Shown one piece after another: positions 8,746-16,627 of a DNA stretch of 45,994 bases. Numbering within the stretch: position 1 is the first letter of the stretch; the number at the start of each line of letters is the position of its first letter. Source of the DNA: Nioella sediminis (lineage in GTDB: Bacteria; Pseudomonadota; Alphaproteobacteria; Rhodobacterales; Rhodobacteraceae); contig NZ_MNBL01000105.1 in NCBI RefSeq assembly GCF_001879695.1, positions 1 to 45,994 of the forward strand, read 5' to 3'. The translations under genes and the position numbers were made by a program. The notes under the pieces were generated by a model. That model was given only the letters and a program-made list of their open reading frames with translations. It did not search any database and had not been told where the DNA came from.

Positions 8746-10808
8746 AGGCCGAGGGCCCTCCGCCGTTCTTCTGCGAAGCCCTGTACTATGCGGTCGGCGA
8801 TCAGCGCAAGGATGGCCATGGCCGCGCCTGCCGAAATGCCGAGGCCCACGTCGCCTGCGCCAAGCGCAATATAGATCGACTGACCAAGCCCGGTGGTGCC
8901 GATGAGCGCCGCGATGACCAGCATGGCGAAGGCGTAGAGGATGGTCTGGTTGAGCCCCAGAAGGATCGTCGGCGCCGCATAAGGCGCGCGCACCTCGCGC
9001 ATGATCTGCCATTCCGTCGCGCCGGAGGACACGGCGGATTCCAGCATCTCGGGCGGTGTGGTGACAAGCCCGTGGCGGGTGTACCGGATCATCGGCACGA
9101 TGGCATAGGCGATGATGGCGAGGAAGGCCGAGAACTCGCCGATCTGGAAGAACATCAGAACCGGGATCAGGAAGACGAAGAGCGGGATCGTCTGCAGCAT
9201 GTCGCAGACGGGCCGGATCACCGCCCATGCCGGTTTCGATACGGCCGAGAGCAATCCCAGAAGCCCGCCCAGAACCGCGCAGGCAATGACCGCCGCACCG
9301 CAAAGATAGAGCGACAGCATCGCCCGGGGCCAGAGGCCCGAAATGGCGATGAGCAACATCAGGATGACGACGAGCCGTGTCAGCTTCCATCCGCCCGCGA
9401 CCCAGGCCACCGCGCCAAGCCCGACCAGAACGAAGGGCCATGGCAGGTCGGAGACGCCGGTTTCCACGATGATCGCGATGATCGGCAGACACATACCGAA
9501 GGCCATGCGACCGGTCATCGCCACGGCTATTCCAAGCGCGCCCGCCGCGGCAAAGAGCGCATAGGACATGTTTGCCGTCCAGCTGAAGCCCCAGGTAAAG
9601 GGCAGGACCGCCCCATCAAGCCCGATGCGCAGAGGCAGCAGCCCGTAGAACATCGCGTTGTTCTTGACCGCATCCAGCGTCGCGCCCGCGCTGCGGGTGA
9701 AGCTGGTCAGCGCACCGTCCACGGCCTCGACTGTCGGTGCCAGAACGGCCATGTCCCCAGGTGCGGGAAGCGCGGCCCATGCCAGGACCGAGGCGGCGAT
9801 GGCCACGGCCAGGATGACCCAGGATATCCGCACATCGAACCGCTCGCGCGAGGTCGCCATACGGGCCGAAATCCGGTCGATGATGATCGCGAAGACCACG
9901 ATCACCAGCCCGGCCAGCAGGCTTTGCCCGAAATTGGCCTGCCGCATGGTCAGCAGCACTTCCCATCCGATATCGTCAAAGCCCCCGATGACGGCCGCGA
10001 TGATCACCATCGACAGCGCCGCCATAAGCGCCTGATTGACGCCGATCATGATCTGCGTGGCGGCAGCGGGGATTTCTACCTGCACAAGTTGCTGCAGACG
10101 CGTGGCACCGGACATGACCCCGGCCTCCTTCACCTCCGCCTCGACCCGTTGCAGGCCGAGAAGGGTGTTCCGCGCCATCGGCGGGGCGGCGTAGATGGCC
10201 GAGGCGATCAGGCCCACGACCGGGCCAAAGCCGAAAAGCAACAGCAGTGGCGTGAGGTAAGCGAAGGTCGGCACCGTCTGCATCAGGTCGAGCGTTGCCT
10301 CGATCCAGGGCCGCGCCCGCGCGCTTTCGTTGGACCAGATGCCGATGAGCAACCCGAGCGTCAACGCCAGCGGCACCGACACGAAGACCAGCGCCAGCGT
10401 GTTCATCCCCTCGATCCAGTAACCCGAGGCAAGCACGAAACCCAGACCCACCCCCGACATCAGGGCCAGCGACAGCCCGCCCGCATACCATCCAAGCGCC
10501 ACGGTTGCGCCGATGATCAGCGGCCATGGCGTGTTGACCAGCAGCCAGTTCACCCAGACCATCGGATATTCCAGTACGGCCGAGATCAGGCGCATCGCGG
10601 GGCGGATGATGTCAAAGAGCCATTCCAATGACACGCCGATCCATTCCGTGACCGGCAGGGTCCAGGCCTCTGGCCAGACCGGCAGAAACTCGGTTGCGGA
10701 TTCCAGTGCGAGGCATAGGGCACCAACGAGCAAGGTCAGCAATGCCGCTTTCGTACCGGGCGTCAGGCGGTCCATCACGGACGGGGCTGGCAGGCTGACG
10801 TCGCTCAT
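8742..10808 (-). CDS. proW: Glycine betaine/proline-type ABC transporter permease, two ProW domains fused
   Basis: The product has 688 residues, about twice the length of ordinary ProW. It contains two complete binding-protein-dependent permease domains. Each has its EAA coupling loop: one around residues 223-250 (EAEVKEAGVMSGATRLQQL) and one around 587-613 (EMLESAVSSGATEWQIMREV). Roughly a dozen hydrophobic segments place it in the inner membrane. The fusion supplies both halves of the pore in one chain. The start overlaps the ATPase stop as ATGA (10805-10808), and the end overlaps the regulator start in the same way, so translation is coupled along the operon. Substrate by family: quaternary amines such as glycine betaine, choline or carnitine. 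Confidence 0.93.
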   Translation of the reverse strand: MSDVSLPAPSVMDRLTPGTKAALLTLLVGALCLALESATEFLPVWPEAWTLPVTEWIGVSLEWLFDIIRPAMRLISAVLEYPMVWVNWLLVNTPWPLIIGATVALGWYAGGLSLALMSGVGLGFVLASGYWIEGMNTLALVFVSVPLALTLGLLIGIWSNESARARPWIEATLDLMQTVPTFAYLTPLLLLFGFGPVVGLIASAIYAAPPMARNTLLGLQRVEAEVKEAGVMSGATRLQQLVQVEIPAAATQIMIGVNQALMAALSMVIIAAVIGGFDDIGWEVLLTMRQANFGQSLLAGLVIVVFAIIIDRISARMATSRERFDVRISWVILAVAIAASVLAWAALPAPGDMAVLAPTVEAVDGALTSFTRSAGATLDAVKNNAMFYGLLPLRIGLDGAVLPFTWGFSWTANMSYALFAAAGALGIAVAMTGRMAFGMCLPIIAIIVETGVSDLPWPFVLVGLGAVAWVAGGWKLTRLVVILMLLIAISGLWPRAMLSLYLCGAAVIACAVLGGLLGLLSAVSKPAWAVIRPVCDMLQTIPLFVFLIPVLMFFQIGEFSAFLAIIAYAIVPMIRYTRHGLVTTPPEMLESAVSSGATEWQIMREVRAPYAAPTILLGLNQTILYAFAMLVIAALIGTTGLGQSIYIALGAGDVGLGISAGAAMAILALIADRIVQGFAEERRRALGL

Positions 10809-11863
10809 GTGCGGTCCACCTGCAGGGCCTTGGCCAGATCGGAGGGATGGATATAGCCCGCCATCTGCCCGTCATTACCCCAGACCGGAACCGGCTCATA
10901 CAGCGACATGCAGGAGGCCAGTGCCTCCTCCAGCGTCATGTCGAGGCGCAGCTTGGGATCGTCCGGCATGGTTGGCGGCGTGTCCGTGTGCAACACGCTT
11001 TCCAGTCGCGCATGGCGGCCCTTGGCCACATCGCGGGAAAACTCGCGCACATAGTCATCGACAGGGTTCAGCACGATCTGCGCGGGCGTGCCGATCTGCA
11101 CGATCTTGCCGTCGCGCATGATGGCGATCCGATCGGCCAGTTTCAGCGCTTCGGAAATGTCATGGGTGATGAAGACGATGGTCTTGTGCAGCGTCGACTG
11201 GATCTTCAGGAACTCGTCCTGAAGCTGCCGCCGGATCAGAGGATCGAGCGCCGAGAAGGGCTCGTCCAGGAACCAGATATCGGGGTTCGCGGCCAGCGAC
11301 CGGGCGATGCCGACCCGCTGTTTCTGACCACCGGACAGCTCTCGCGGATAGGCGTCTTCACGACCAGTCAGCCCCACCATCTCGATCACTTCCAGCGCGC
11401 GGGCGCGCCGTTCGGATTTCGATTTTCCCAGCATTTTCAGCGGAAAGGCCACGTTGTCGGCCACAGTCATATGCGGAAACAGGCCGAAATGCTGGAACAC
11501 CATGCCCAGTTTTTCGCGCCGCAGCTCGATCAGCCGTTTGGCATTGGCCGAGAGGATATCTTCGCCATCGATCCGCACCGATCCGGCGGTTGGCTCCACA
11601 AGGCGCGAGATGCATCGGATCATGGTCGATTTGCCGGAGCCCGACAGGCCCATGATCACGAAAAGCTCGCCTTCCTTCACCTCGAAACTGGCGTCCTGCA
11701 CGGCGGGGATCAACCCGTCATCGCGCAGGGCTTCGGCGGCGTCGGGGGCGGAACTGGTCCGCCCCTGCGCGTCTTTCAATCGGGTTTTGGCGTCATTGCC
11801 AAAGACCTGCCACAGCCCCTCGACGGCGATTGCCGGGGTGCCGGTCGGGGCCGAAGCGGTCAT
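10805..11863 (-). CDS. proV: Glycine betaine/proline-type ABC transporter ATP-binding protein
   Basis: The product has 352 residues. It has Walker A GLSGSGKST (residues 72-80), the ABC signature LSGGQ (176-180), Walker B IWFLDEP (about 196-202) and the H-loop FITHD. An N-terminal extension before the NBD contains a segment (about 25-50) typical of ProV/OpuAA. The C-terminal 75 residues resemble a single shortened CBS-type domain (ending MAGYIHPSDLAKAL); full ProV proteins carry two CBS modules, used for ionic-strength sensing, so osmotic gating may be reduced here. It lies 8 bases downstream of the binding-protein gene and is coupled to the permease by an ATGA overlap. Confidence 0.93.
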   Translation of the reverse strand: MTASAPTGTPAIAVEGLWQVFGNDAKTRLKDAQGRTSSAPDAAEALRDDGLIPAVQDASFEVKEGELFVIMGLSGSGKSTMIRCISRLVEPTAGSVRIDGEDILSANAKRLIELRREKLGMVFQHFGLFPHMTVADNVAFPLKMLGKSKSERRARALEVIEMVGLTGREDAYPRELSGGQKQRVGIARSLAANPDIWFLDEPFSALDPLIRRQLQDEFLKIQSTLHKTIVFITHDISEALKLADRIAIMRDGKIVQIGTPAQIVLNPVDDYVREFSRDVAKGRHARLESVLHTDTPPTMPDDPKLRLDMTLEEALASCMSLYEPVPVWGNDGQMAGYIHPSDLAKALQVDRT

Positions 11864-11871
11864 GTCCCCGG

Positions 11872-12825
11872 TTACTCCGTCGCGGCCGCGATCATGGCCG
11901 AGATGGCATCGGCATGGTCCGCGACATAGGCGGCGGCGACTTCCTCGACCGACATGCCGTCATTGTCGACCATGCCCATCATCGGCTGCTGGTCTTCGGT
12001 CATCATCTGGTAGGCGGTGAGGATTTCCGCAGCCGCAGGCCACTGATCCGCAAAGCCCGACCAGGTGATCTTGAAGACGCGGGTCGGCAGGAAGTCACAG
12101 TCGGAGGTCGCGTTCGGGTTCGGACCGACCGAGGCATCCTCATAGCATTCCGGGGTGCCCGGCGGCAGATCGACGAAGCGCACATCATAGGCCGAAACGG
12201 CCCAATGCGGCTGCCAGAAGACCATCAGCAGCGGCGTGCCGCGTTCGGTCGAGGCGCGCAATTCGGCGATCAGCGCCCCCTCGGACCCTGCTGGCACGGC
12301 ACGGAACGGCAGTTCCAGACCGGCGGCGCGTTCGGCACCGGGGGTGCCCCAGTCGGCCGGATAGTCGATCAGGCGGCCCTGCGGGATGGTTTCGGCGGTG
12401 GCGAACTGCATGGCGCAATCGTTCAGCGCTTCCCATGCGGGTAGGCCGGGGCAGATCTCTTCGACATGGGCGGGATAGGCGAACCCTTCGCGGGCGGTCA
12501 GGCCGAGATCGCCAAGCTCCACCACGCCGCCATCATCCAGAACGTCATAGTAGAGGTCGGGCACGTTCGAGTCCCAGACCTCCAGCGCGGCATGAATCTC
12601 GCCCTCGCCGATCGCGGGATACATGTTGTAATACCCTGCGGTGACATATTCGACGGTATAGCCTGCCTGTTCCAGGATCTGGCCTGCTACATGCGTGGTC
12701 AGGTGCTGGCCGGTCCATTCATTGATGGCCAGCCGGATCGGTGTGCCTGTATCGCCAAGATCGGCAGCGGTGGCGGTGCCTGCCAGTGCCAGAACGGACA
12801 AGCCGGAAAGAAGCACGGATTTCAT
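11872..12825 (-). CDS. proX: Glycine betaine/choline-type substrate-binding protein
   Basis: The product has 317 residues. A signal peptide (MKSVLLSGLSVLALAGTATA) directs it to the periplasm. The mature part matches the OpuAC/ProX family: NEWTGQHLTTHVAGQILEQ near the start, then EVWDSNVPDLYYDVLD, and several Trp/Tyr residues (for example MVFWQPHWAVSAYD) of the kind that form the aromatic box binding quaternary ammonium groups. Cysteines at C-E-x-I-C-P-G-type positions suggest disulphides. The ribosome site is AGGGAG, 7 bases before ATG. It is the first gene of a four-gene operon (proX, proV, proW, regulator); a palindrome 52-66 bases upstream may control it. Confidence 0.92.
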   Translation of the reverse strand: MKSVLLSGLSVLALAGTATAADLGDTGTPIRLAINEWTGQHLTTHVAGQILEQAGYTVEYVTAGYYNMYPAIGEGEIHAALEVWDSNVPDLYYDVLDDGGVVELGDLGLTAREGFAYPAHVEEICPGLPAWEALNDCAMQFATAETIPQGRLIDYPADWGTPGAERAAGLELPFRAVPAGSEGALIAELRASTERGTPLLMVFWQPHWAVSAYDVRFVDLPPGTPECYEDASVGPNPNATSDCDFLPTRVFKITWSGFADQWPAAAEILTAYQMMTEDQQPMMGMVDNDGMSVEEVAAAYVADHADAISAMIAAATE

Positions 12826-12876
12826 GAAGTCACTCCCTGAGGTCGTTTTCTTGGATTGTTGTTCTTAGAGTCTGCG

Positions 12877-12891
12877 GTCATTTCATATGAC
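12877..12891. promoter_or_regulatory. Palindrome upstream of proX, candidate operator
   Basis: The 15-base inverted repeat GTCAT-N5-ATGAC lies 52-66 bases before the proX start, in the only sizeable leader of the operon. It could bind the GlxA-type regulator at the operon end, but no consensus was available to compare. Confidence 0.35.
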
Positions 12892-12946
12892 AAGGCGACG
12901 GATTTCCACCCATAATTGCAGATTTCCGCCATCTTATTGCATGAAA

Positions 12947-12975
12947 ACGGCCTGCCCCGAGAAGAGGCAGGCCGT
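12947..12975 (-). terminator. Rho-independent terminator of the peptide-type ABC operon
   Basis: A perfect 10-bp stem (ACGGCCTGCC / GGCAGGCCGT) with a 9-base loop lies 29 bases after the fused ATPase stop. On the minus strand it is followed by TTTCATGC, a short U-tract. It insulates this operon from proX. Confidence 0.75.
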
Positions 12976-13003
12976 GAAAGGTCTTGCAACTGGGCCATTT
13001 GGC

Positions 13004-14638
13004 CTAGCCACCCTCGCGTTCGCGTAGCAGATCGGTCAGCCAATCCGGGTCCATCTCCGGGACCGAGGACAGCAGCAGTTCCGTGTAAGGATCATGCGGC
13101 GGCCGGAACATCTCGGATTTGGGGCCCTGTTCGATCACCCTGCCCTCTTTCATCACGACGACCTCATCCGCGATGGCCTTCACCGTGGCAAGGTCATGGG
13201 TGATGAACATATAGGCCAGGTCAAACTCGGATTGCAGCTTGTCCAGCAGCTTCAGGATGCCCTCGGCCACCAGCTGGTCAAGCGCCGATGTGACCTCGTC
13301 GCAGATGATGAACTTCGGCTCCGCCGCCAGCGCCCGCGCGATGCCGATGCGCTGCTTCTGCCCGCCCGACAACTCGGCCGGCAGCCGGTCGATATAATCG
13401 TCGGGCTCCAACTCGATCAGGTCGAGCAGATTGCGGATACGGTCTGTCAGGGCTTTGCCCTGTAGCCCCAGATACATCTGGGCAGGGCGTCCGATCAGTT
13501 CCCGGATGCGCAGCTTTGGGTTCAGCGCCGTGTCCGCCATCTGGTAGATCATCTGCGCTTGGCGCAGCTGGTCGCGGGTGCGCTTGCGGTAGTCCGGGGG
13601 CAACGTCTCGCCGTCGAACAGAATCTGTCCCTGACGCGGTGGCAACAGCCCGGTGATGACCCGCGCCGTGGTCGATTTGCCCGAGCCGGACTCGCCCACC
13701 ACGGCCACGGTGCGCCGTTCATGGATGTCGAAATTGACGTTCATCAGCACATCGACCGAGCCATAGCCTGCGGTGATGTTCTGGACCGACACCACCGGCG
13801 TCTTGTCGGCAGCGACCGGGGGCTGTTCGGCCCGCGCGTGGCTGCGCACCGCCCAAAGCGACTTGGTATAGTCCTCTTTCGGGGCAGACAGCATCGACCG
13901 CGTATCAGCCTCCTCGACCTCATCCCCCTTCAGCAGCACCTTGATCCGATCCGCCATCTGCGCCACGACCGCGAGGTCATGGGTGATGTAGATCGCCGCC
14001 GTGTCGAACTGTTCCACGATGTTGCGGATCGCGGCCAGAACCTCGATCTGCGTGGTCACGTCAAGCGCGGTGGTGGGTTCATCGAAGATGATCAGGTCGG
14101 GACGGCAGGCCATCGCCATCGCTGTCATCGCCCGCTGCAACTGCCCGCCCGAGACCTGATGCGGGTATCGGAAGCCGATATTGTCCGGGTCCGGCAGTTG
14201 CATCCGGCGATACAGATCCACCGCATCGCTTTCTGCCTCGGCCCGGCCCATGACGCCGTGCTGCACGGGGGCCTCGCAATACTGGTCCATCAGCTTGTGG
14301 GCCGGGTTGAAGCTGGCCGCCGCGGATTGTGCCACATAGGCGATGCGCTTGCCGCGAAGATTGCGCTTGGTCGCCTCGCTGGCTTTCATCAGGTCGATCC
14401 CGTCAAAGACGATCTCGCCCCCGGAAATCCGACAGCCGTCGCGGGTAAAGCCCATGGCGGCCAGACCGACCGTGGACTTGCCCGCCCCGGATTCGCCGAT
14501 CAGGCCCAGAACCTCGCCCTTGTGCAGGGTCAGGTCGATGCCATGCACGATCTCGGACCAGGTTTCGTCGGACCGGCCCTCGATACGCAGGCCCTTCATG
14601 GTCAGGAGGACCGGTTTTCCGTTGTTTTGCTCGGTCAT
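13004..14638 (-). CDS. Peptide-type ABC transporter ATPase, two NBDs fused (DppD-DppF-like)
   Basis: The product has 544 residues containing two ATPase domains in tandem. Domain 1 has Walker A GESGAGKST (48-56) and signature VSGGQLQR (162-169). Domain 2 has Walker A GESGSGKST (315-323) and signature LSGGQKQR (423-430). This replaces the separate D and F subunits of Dpp/Opp systems. It powers import by the two permeases encoded just upstream (4-base gap). The second domain ends in the extra C-terminal segment (PPHDPYTELLLSSVP) usual for oligopeptide-type ATPases. Substrate cannot be read; divergent choline sulfatase suggests a choline-ester or osmolyte role, which is inference. Confidence 0.93.
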   Translation of the reverse strand: MTEQNNGKPVLLTMKGLRIEGRSDETWSEIVHGIDLTLHKGEVLGLIGESGAGKSTVGLAAMGFTRDGCRISGGEIVFDGIDLMKASEATKRNLRGKRIAYVAQSAAASFNPAHKLMDQYCEAPVQHGVMGRAEAESDAVDLYRRMQLPDPDNIGFRYPHQVSGGQLQRAMTAMAMACRPDLIIFDEPTTALDVTTQIEVLAAIRNIVEQFDTAAIYITHDLAVVAQMADRIKVLLKGDEVEEADTRSMLSAPKEDYTKSLWAVRSHARAEQPPVAADKTPVVSVQNITAGYGSVDVLMNVNFDIHERRTVAVVGESGSGKSTTARVITGLLPPRQGQILFDGETLPPDYRKRTRDQLRQAQMIYQMADTALNPKLRIRELIGRPAQMYLGLQGKALTDRIRNLLDLIELEPDDYIDRLPAELSGGQKQRIGIARALAAEPKFIICDEVTSALDQLVAEGILKLLDKLQSEFDLAYMFITHDLATVKAIADEVVVMKEGRVIEQGPKSEMFRPPHDPYTELLLSSVPEMDPDWLTDLLREREGG

Positions 14639-14642
14639 GGTC

Positions 14643-15566
14643 TTACTCCTTCAACCCGCTGGCGCGGTGCAGCTGCCAGTCGACGACGAAGTTCACGCTG
14701 ACCGTCAGCAACGCGATGGCTACGGCGGGCAGCAGCGGCGTGATGTCTCCGAAGGCGATCAGGGTCGCGTTTTCCTTCACCATGGACCCCCAGTCCGCCA
14801 TGGGCGGCTGCAAGCCAAGGCCAAGGAAGCTGAGCGCCGAGATCGCCAGGAAGACGAAGCAGAAGCGCAAGCCAAACTCGGCCACCAAGGGCGCCATGGC
14901 ATTGGGCAGGATCTCTCGCGTGATCAGGCGCCACAGCCCCTCACCCCGCAGTTTCGCGGCCTCTATATAGTCCATCACCACGATGTTCAGCGCCACCGAG
15001 CGCGCCAGTCGGAACACCCGCGTGGAGTCGATCACGGCGATCACGATGATCAGGGTGATGACCGACGTGCCGAAGATGGTCAGCAGCAACAGCGAGAAGA
15101 TCAGCGCCGGAATGGCCATGAGCACGTCCACCATGCGGCTGAGCGCCTGATCCAGCCAGCCACCAACCGTGGCCGCCAGAAGACCCAGGATCGAGCCGAT
15201 GAGGAAGGCCAGCGCAGTGGTCGCAAAGGCGATGCCCACCGTGTTGCGCGCCCCGAAGATCAGGCGAGACAGCATATCGCGACCCAGGTTGTCGGTGCCC
15301 AGAAGATGCGTCTCGTCCCAGGGCATGTATTCCGGCCCCACCACCATCCGTTCCGGAAACGGGGCGATAAGCGGGGCGAAGACGGCCACGATGATATAGA
15401 TGATGATCACCATCATCCCGAAAGACGCGGTCAGCGGCGCGGTACGCAGCTCTTTCTTGACGCCTTTCGGAGTGACGGCAATGGCGATGGTCCGGAACAG
15501 CCAGCCCGCAGCCATACAGGCCGCGATGACAGCGACGAACCAGAAGAGTCCAGTCAGAAAACCCAT
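14643..15566 (-). CDS. Peptide-type ABC transporter permease, DppC-like
   Basis: The product has 307 residues with about six membrane segments. An extra N-terminal hydrophobic segment (GLFWFVAVIAACMAAGWLF) precedes the usual DppC start region. It carries the DppC-type periplasmic stretch (HLLGTDNLGRDMLSRLIFGARNT) and the EAA loop (YIEAAKLRGEGLWRLITREILPN). It forms the inner-membrane pore with the DppB-like subunit 12 bases upstream. The end at TAA is followed closely by the ATPase gene. Confidence 0.93.
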   Translation of the reverse strand: MGFLTGLFWFVAVIAACMAAGWLFRTIAIAVTPKGVKKELRTAPLTASFGMMVIIIYIIVAVFAPLIAPFPERMVVGPEYMPWDETHLLGTDNLGRDMLSRLIFGARNTVGIAFATTALAFLIGSILGLLAATVGGWLDQALSRMVDVLMAIPALIFSLLLLTIFGTSVITLIIVIAVIDSTRVFRLARSVALNIVVMDYIEAAKLRGEGLWRLITREILPNAMAPLVAEFGLRFCFVFLAISALSFLGLGLQPPMADWGSMVKENATLIAFGDITPLLPAVAIALLTVSVNFVVDWQLHRASGLKE

Positions 15567-15578
15567 GATCCGCCCCCC

Positions 15579-16535
15579 TTAACGACGATGCACGAGGCGC
15601 GGGTTGGACAAGGTCGCCAACACATCCGCCGTCAGGTTCAGCAGCACATAGGCCGCGGCAAAGATCAGCGCGACCGCCTGTACAACAGGCATGTCCCGCG
15701 CCGCCACGCTGTCGACCATCAACTGGCCGAGACCGGGGAAGACGAAGACCACCTCGACCACGACCACACCGGTGATCAGGTAGGCGAGGTTCAGCGCGAT
15801 CACGTTGATGATCGGGGCCAGCGCATTGGGCAGCGCGTGCTTCACGATCACCCGCATCGGCTTCATCCCCTTCAGCCGCGCCATCTCGATATAGGGGCTG
15901 GCCAGCAGGTTGATGATTGCCGCGCGTGTCATGCGCATCATATGGGCGGTGACGACCAGCGTCAGGGTCAGCGCCGGAAGGAAGGTGCGATAGAGCATCT
16001 CCGCCATGGACGGATCCCCCCGGAAACTGGCCATCGAGGGGAACATGCCACCCCGGCCCGCCAGCCAGAAGATCAGGATATAGGCGACGAAGAACTCTGG
16101 AAACGAGATCGAGGTCAGCGCCGAGGCGTTCGAGAACCGATCGAAAAAGCTGTTGCGGAACAGCGCCGCAAGGATACCCAGCATCAGCGACAGCGGCACT
16201 GCAATCGCGGCAGCGTAGAGCGCCAGGAACAGCGTGTTGCCAAGCCGCGTGCTTATCAGCTCGATCACCGGGCGGCGGTTCGACAGCGAATTGCCGAAAT
16301 CGCCCTGCAAGACGCCGGTCAGCCATTCGATATAGCGGGTGTGCATGGGCAGATCGAGCCCCAGCTCGCGCCGGATCGCGGCAACGGTTTCAGGCGTCGC
16401 GGCCTGCCCGAGGAATTCTTCGGCGAAATCGCCGGGCAACAGTTCCGTCGCCCCGAAGATCAGAAGTGACACGATGAACAGCGTCAGCAGGCCAAGGGCC
16501 AGTCGCTTCGCGATCATGCTCCAGATATGTGACAT
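15579..16535 (-). CDS. Peptide-type ABC transporter permease, DppB-like
   Basis: The product has 318 residues. I placed the start at ATG 16535 (MSHIWSMIAKRLALG) because AAGGGGG precedes it by 4 bases; a GTG or ATG further out would add a non-conserved tail. It has the DppB N-terminal membrane segment, the conserved GLDLPMHTRYIEWLTGVLQG region near residues 75-95, and the EAA loop (YIEMARLKGMKPMRVIVKHALPN). About six membrane helices are visible. It follows the binding-protein gene after a terminator-like hairpin, which probably lowers its expression relative to that gene. Confidence 0.93.
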   Translation of the reverse strand: MSHIWSMIAKRLALGLLTLFIVSLLIFGATELLPGDFAEEFLGQAATPETVAAIRRELGLDLPMHTRYIEWLTGVLQGDFGNSLSNRRPVIELISTRLGNTLFLALYAAAIAVPLSLMLGILAALFRNSFFDRFSNASALTSISFPEFFVAYILIFWLAGRGGMFPSMASFRGDPSMAEMLYRTFLPALTLTLVVTAHMMRMTRAAIINLLASPYIEMARLKGMKPMRVIVKHALPNALAPIINVIALNLAYLITGVVVVEVVFVFPGLGQLMVDSVAARDMPVVQAVALIFAAAYVLLNLTADVLATLSNPRLVHRR

Positions 16536-16590
16536 GGGTCCCCCTTCAGGCGGCACCGTCCCGAGTGCGCCTAAGGTCACAGAATAGAAA

Positions 16591-16613
16591 CCCCGGGCCA
16601 GAACGGCCCGGGG
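16591..16613 (-). terminator. Intercistronic hairpin (partial terminator) after the binding-protein gene
   Basis: A perfect 9-bp stem CCCCGGGCC / GGCCCGGGG with loop AGAAC lies 14 bases after the binding-protein stop and before the permease gene. On the minus strand it is followed by TTTCTATTCTG. Hairpins here commonly keep binding-protein mRNA in excess over permease mRNA. Confidence 0.7.
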
Positions 16614-16627
16614 CGATGTGTGTCAGA

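Noticed and set aside
8746-9492. Upstream extension of the GlxA-type regulator to 583 residues
   Set aside because: The additional sequence is the ProW gene in another frame; the regulator begins at ATG 8745 with an ATGA overlap.
14343-16469. 708-residue plus-strand open frame across the peptide-type permeases
   Set aside because: Composition is Arg/His/Gln/Asp-rich as expected of antisense reading of membrane-protein codons; permeases on the other strand have clear motifs.
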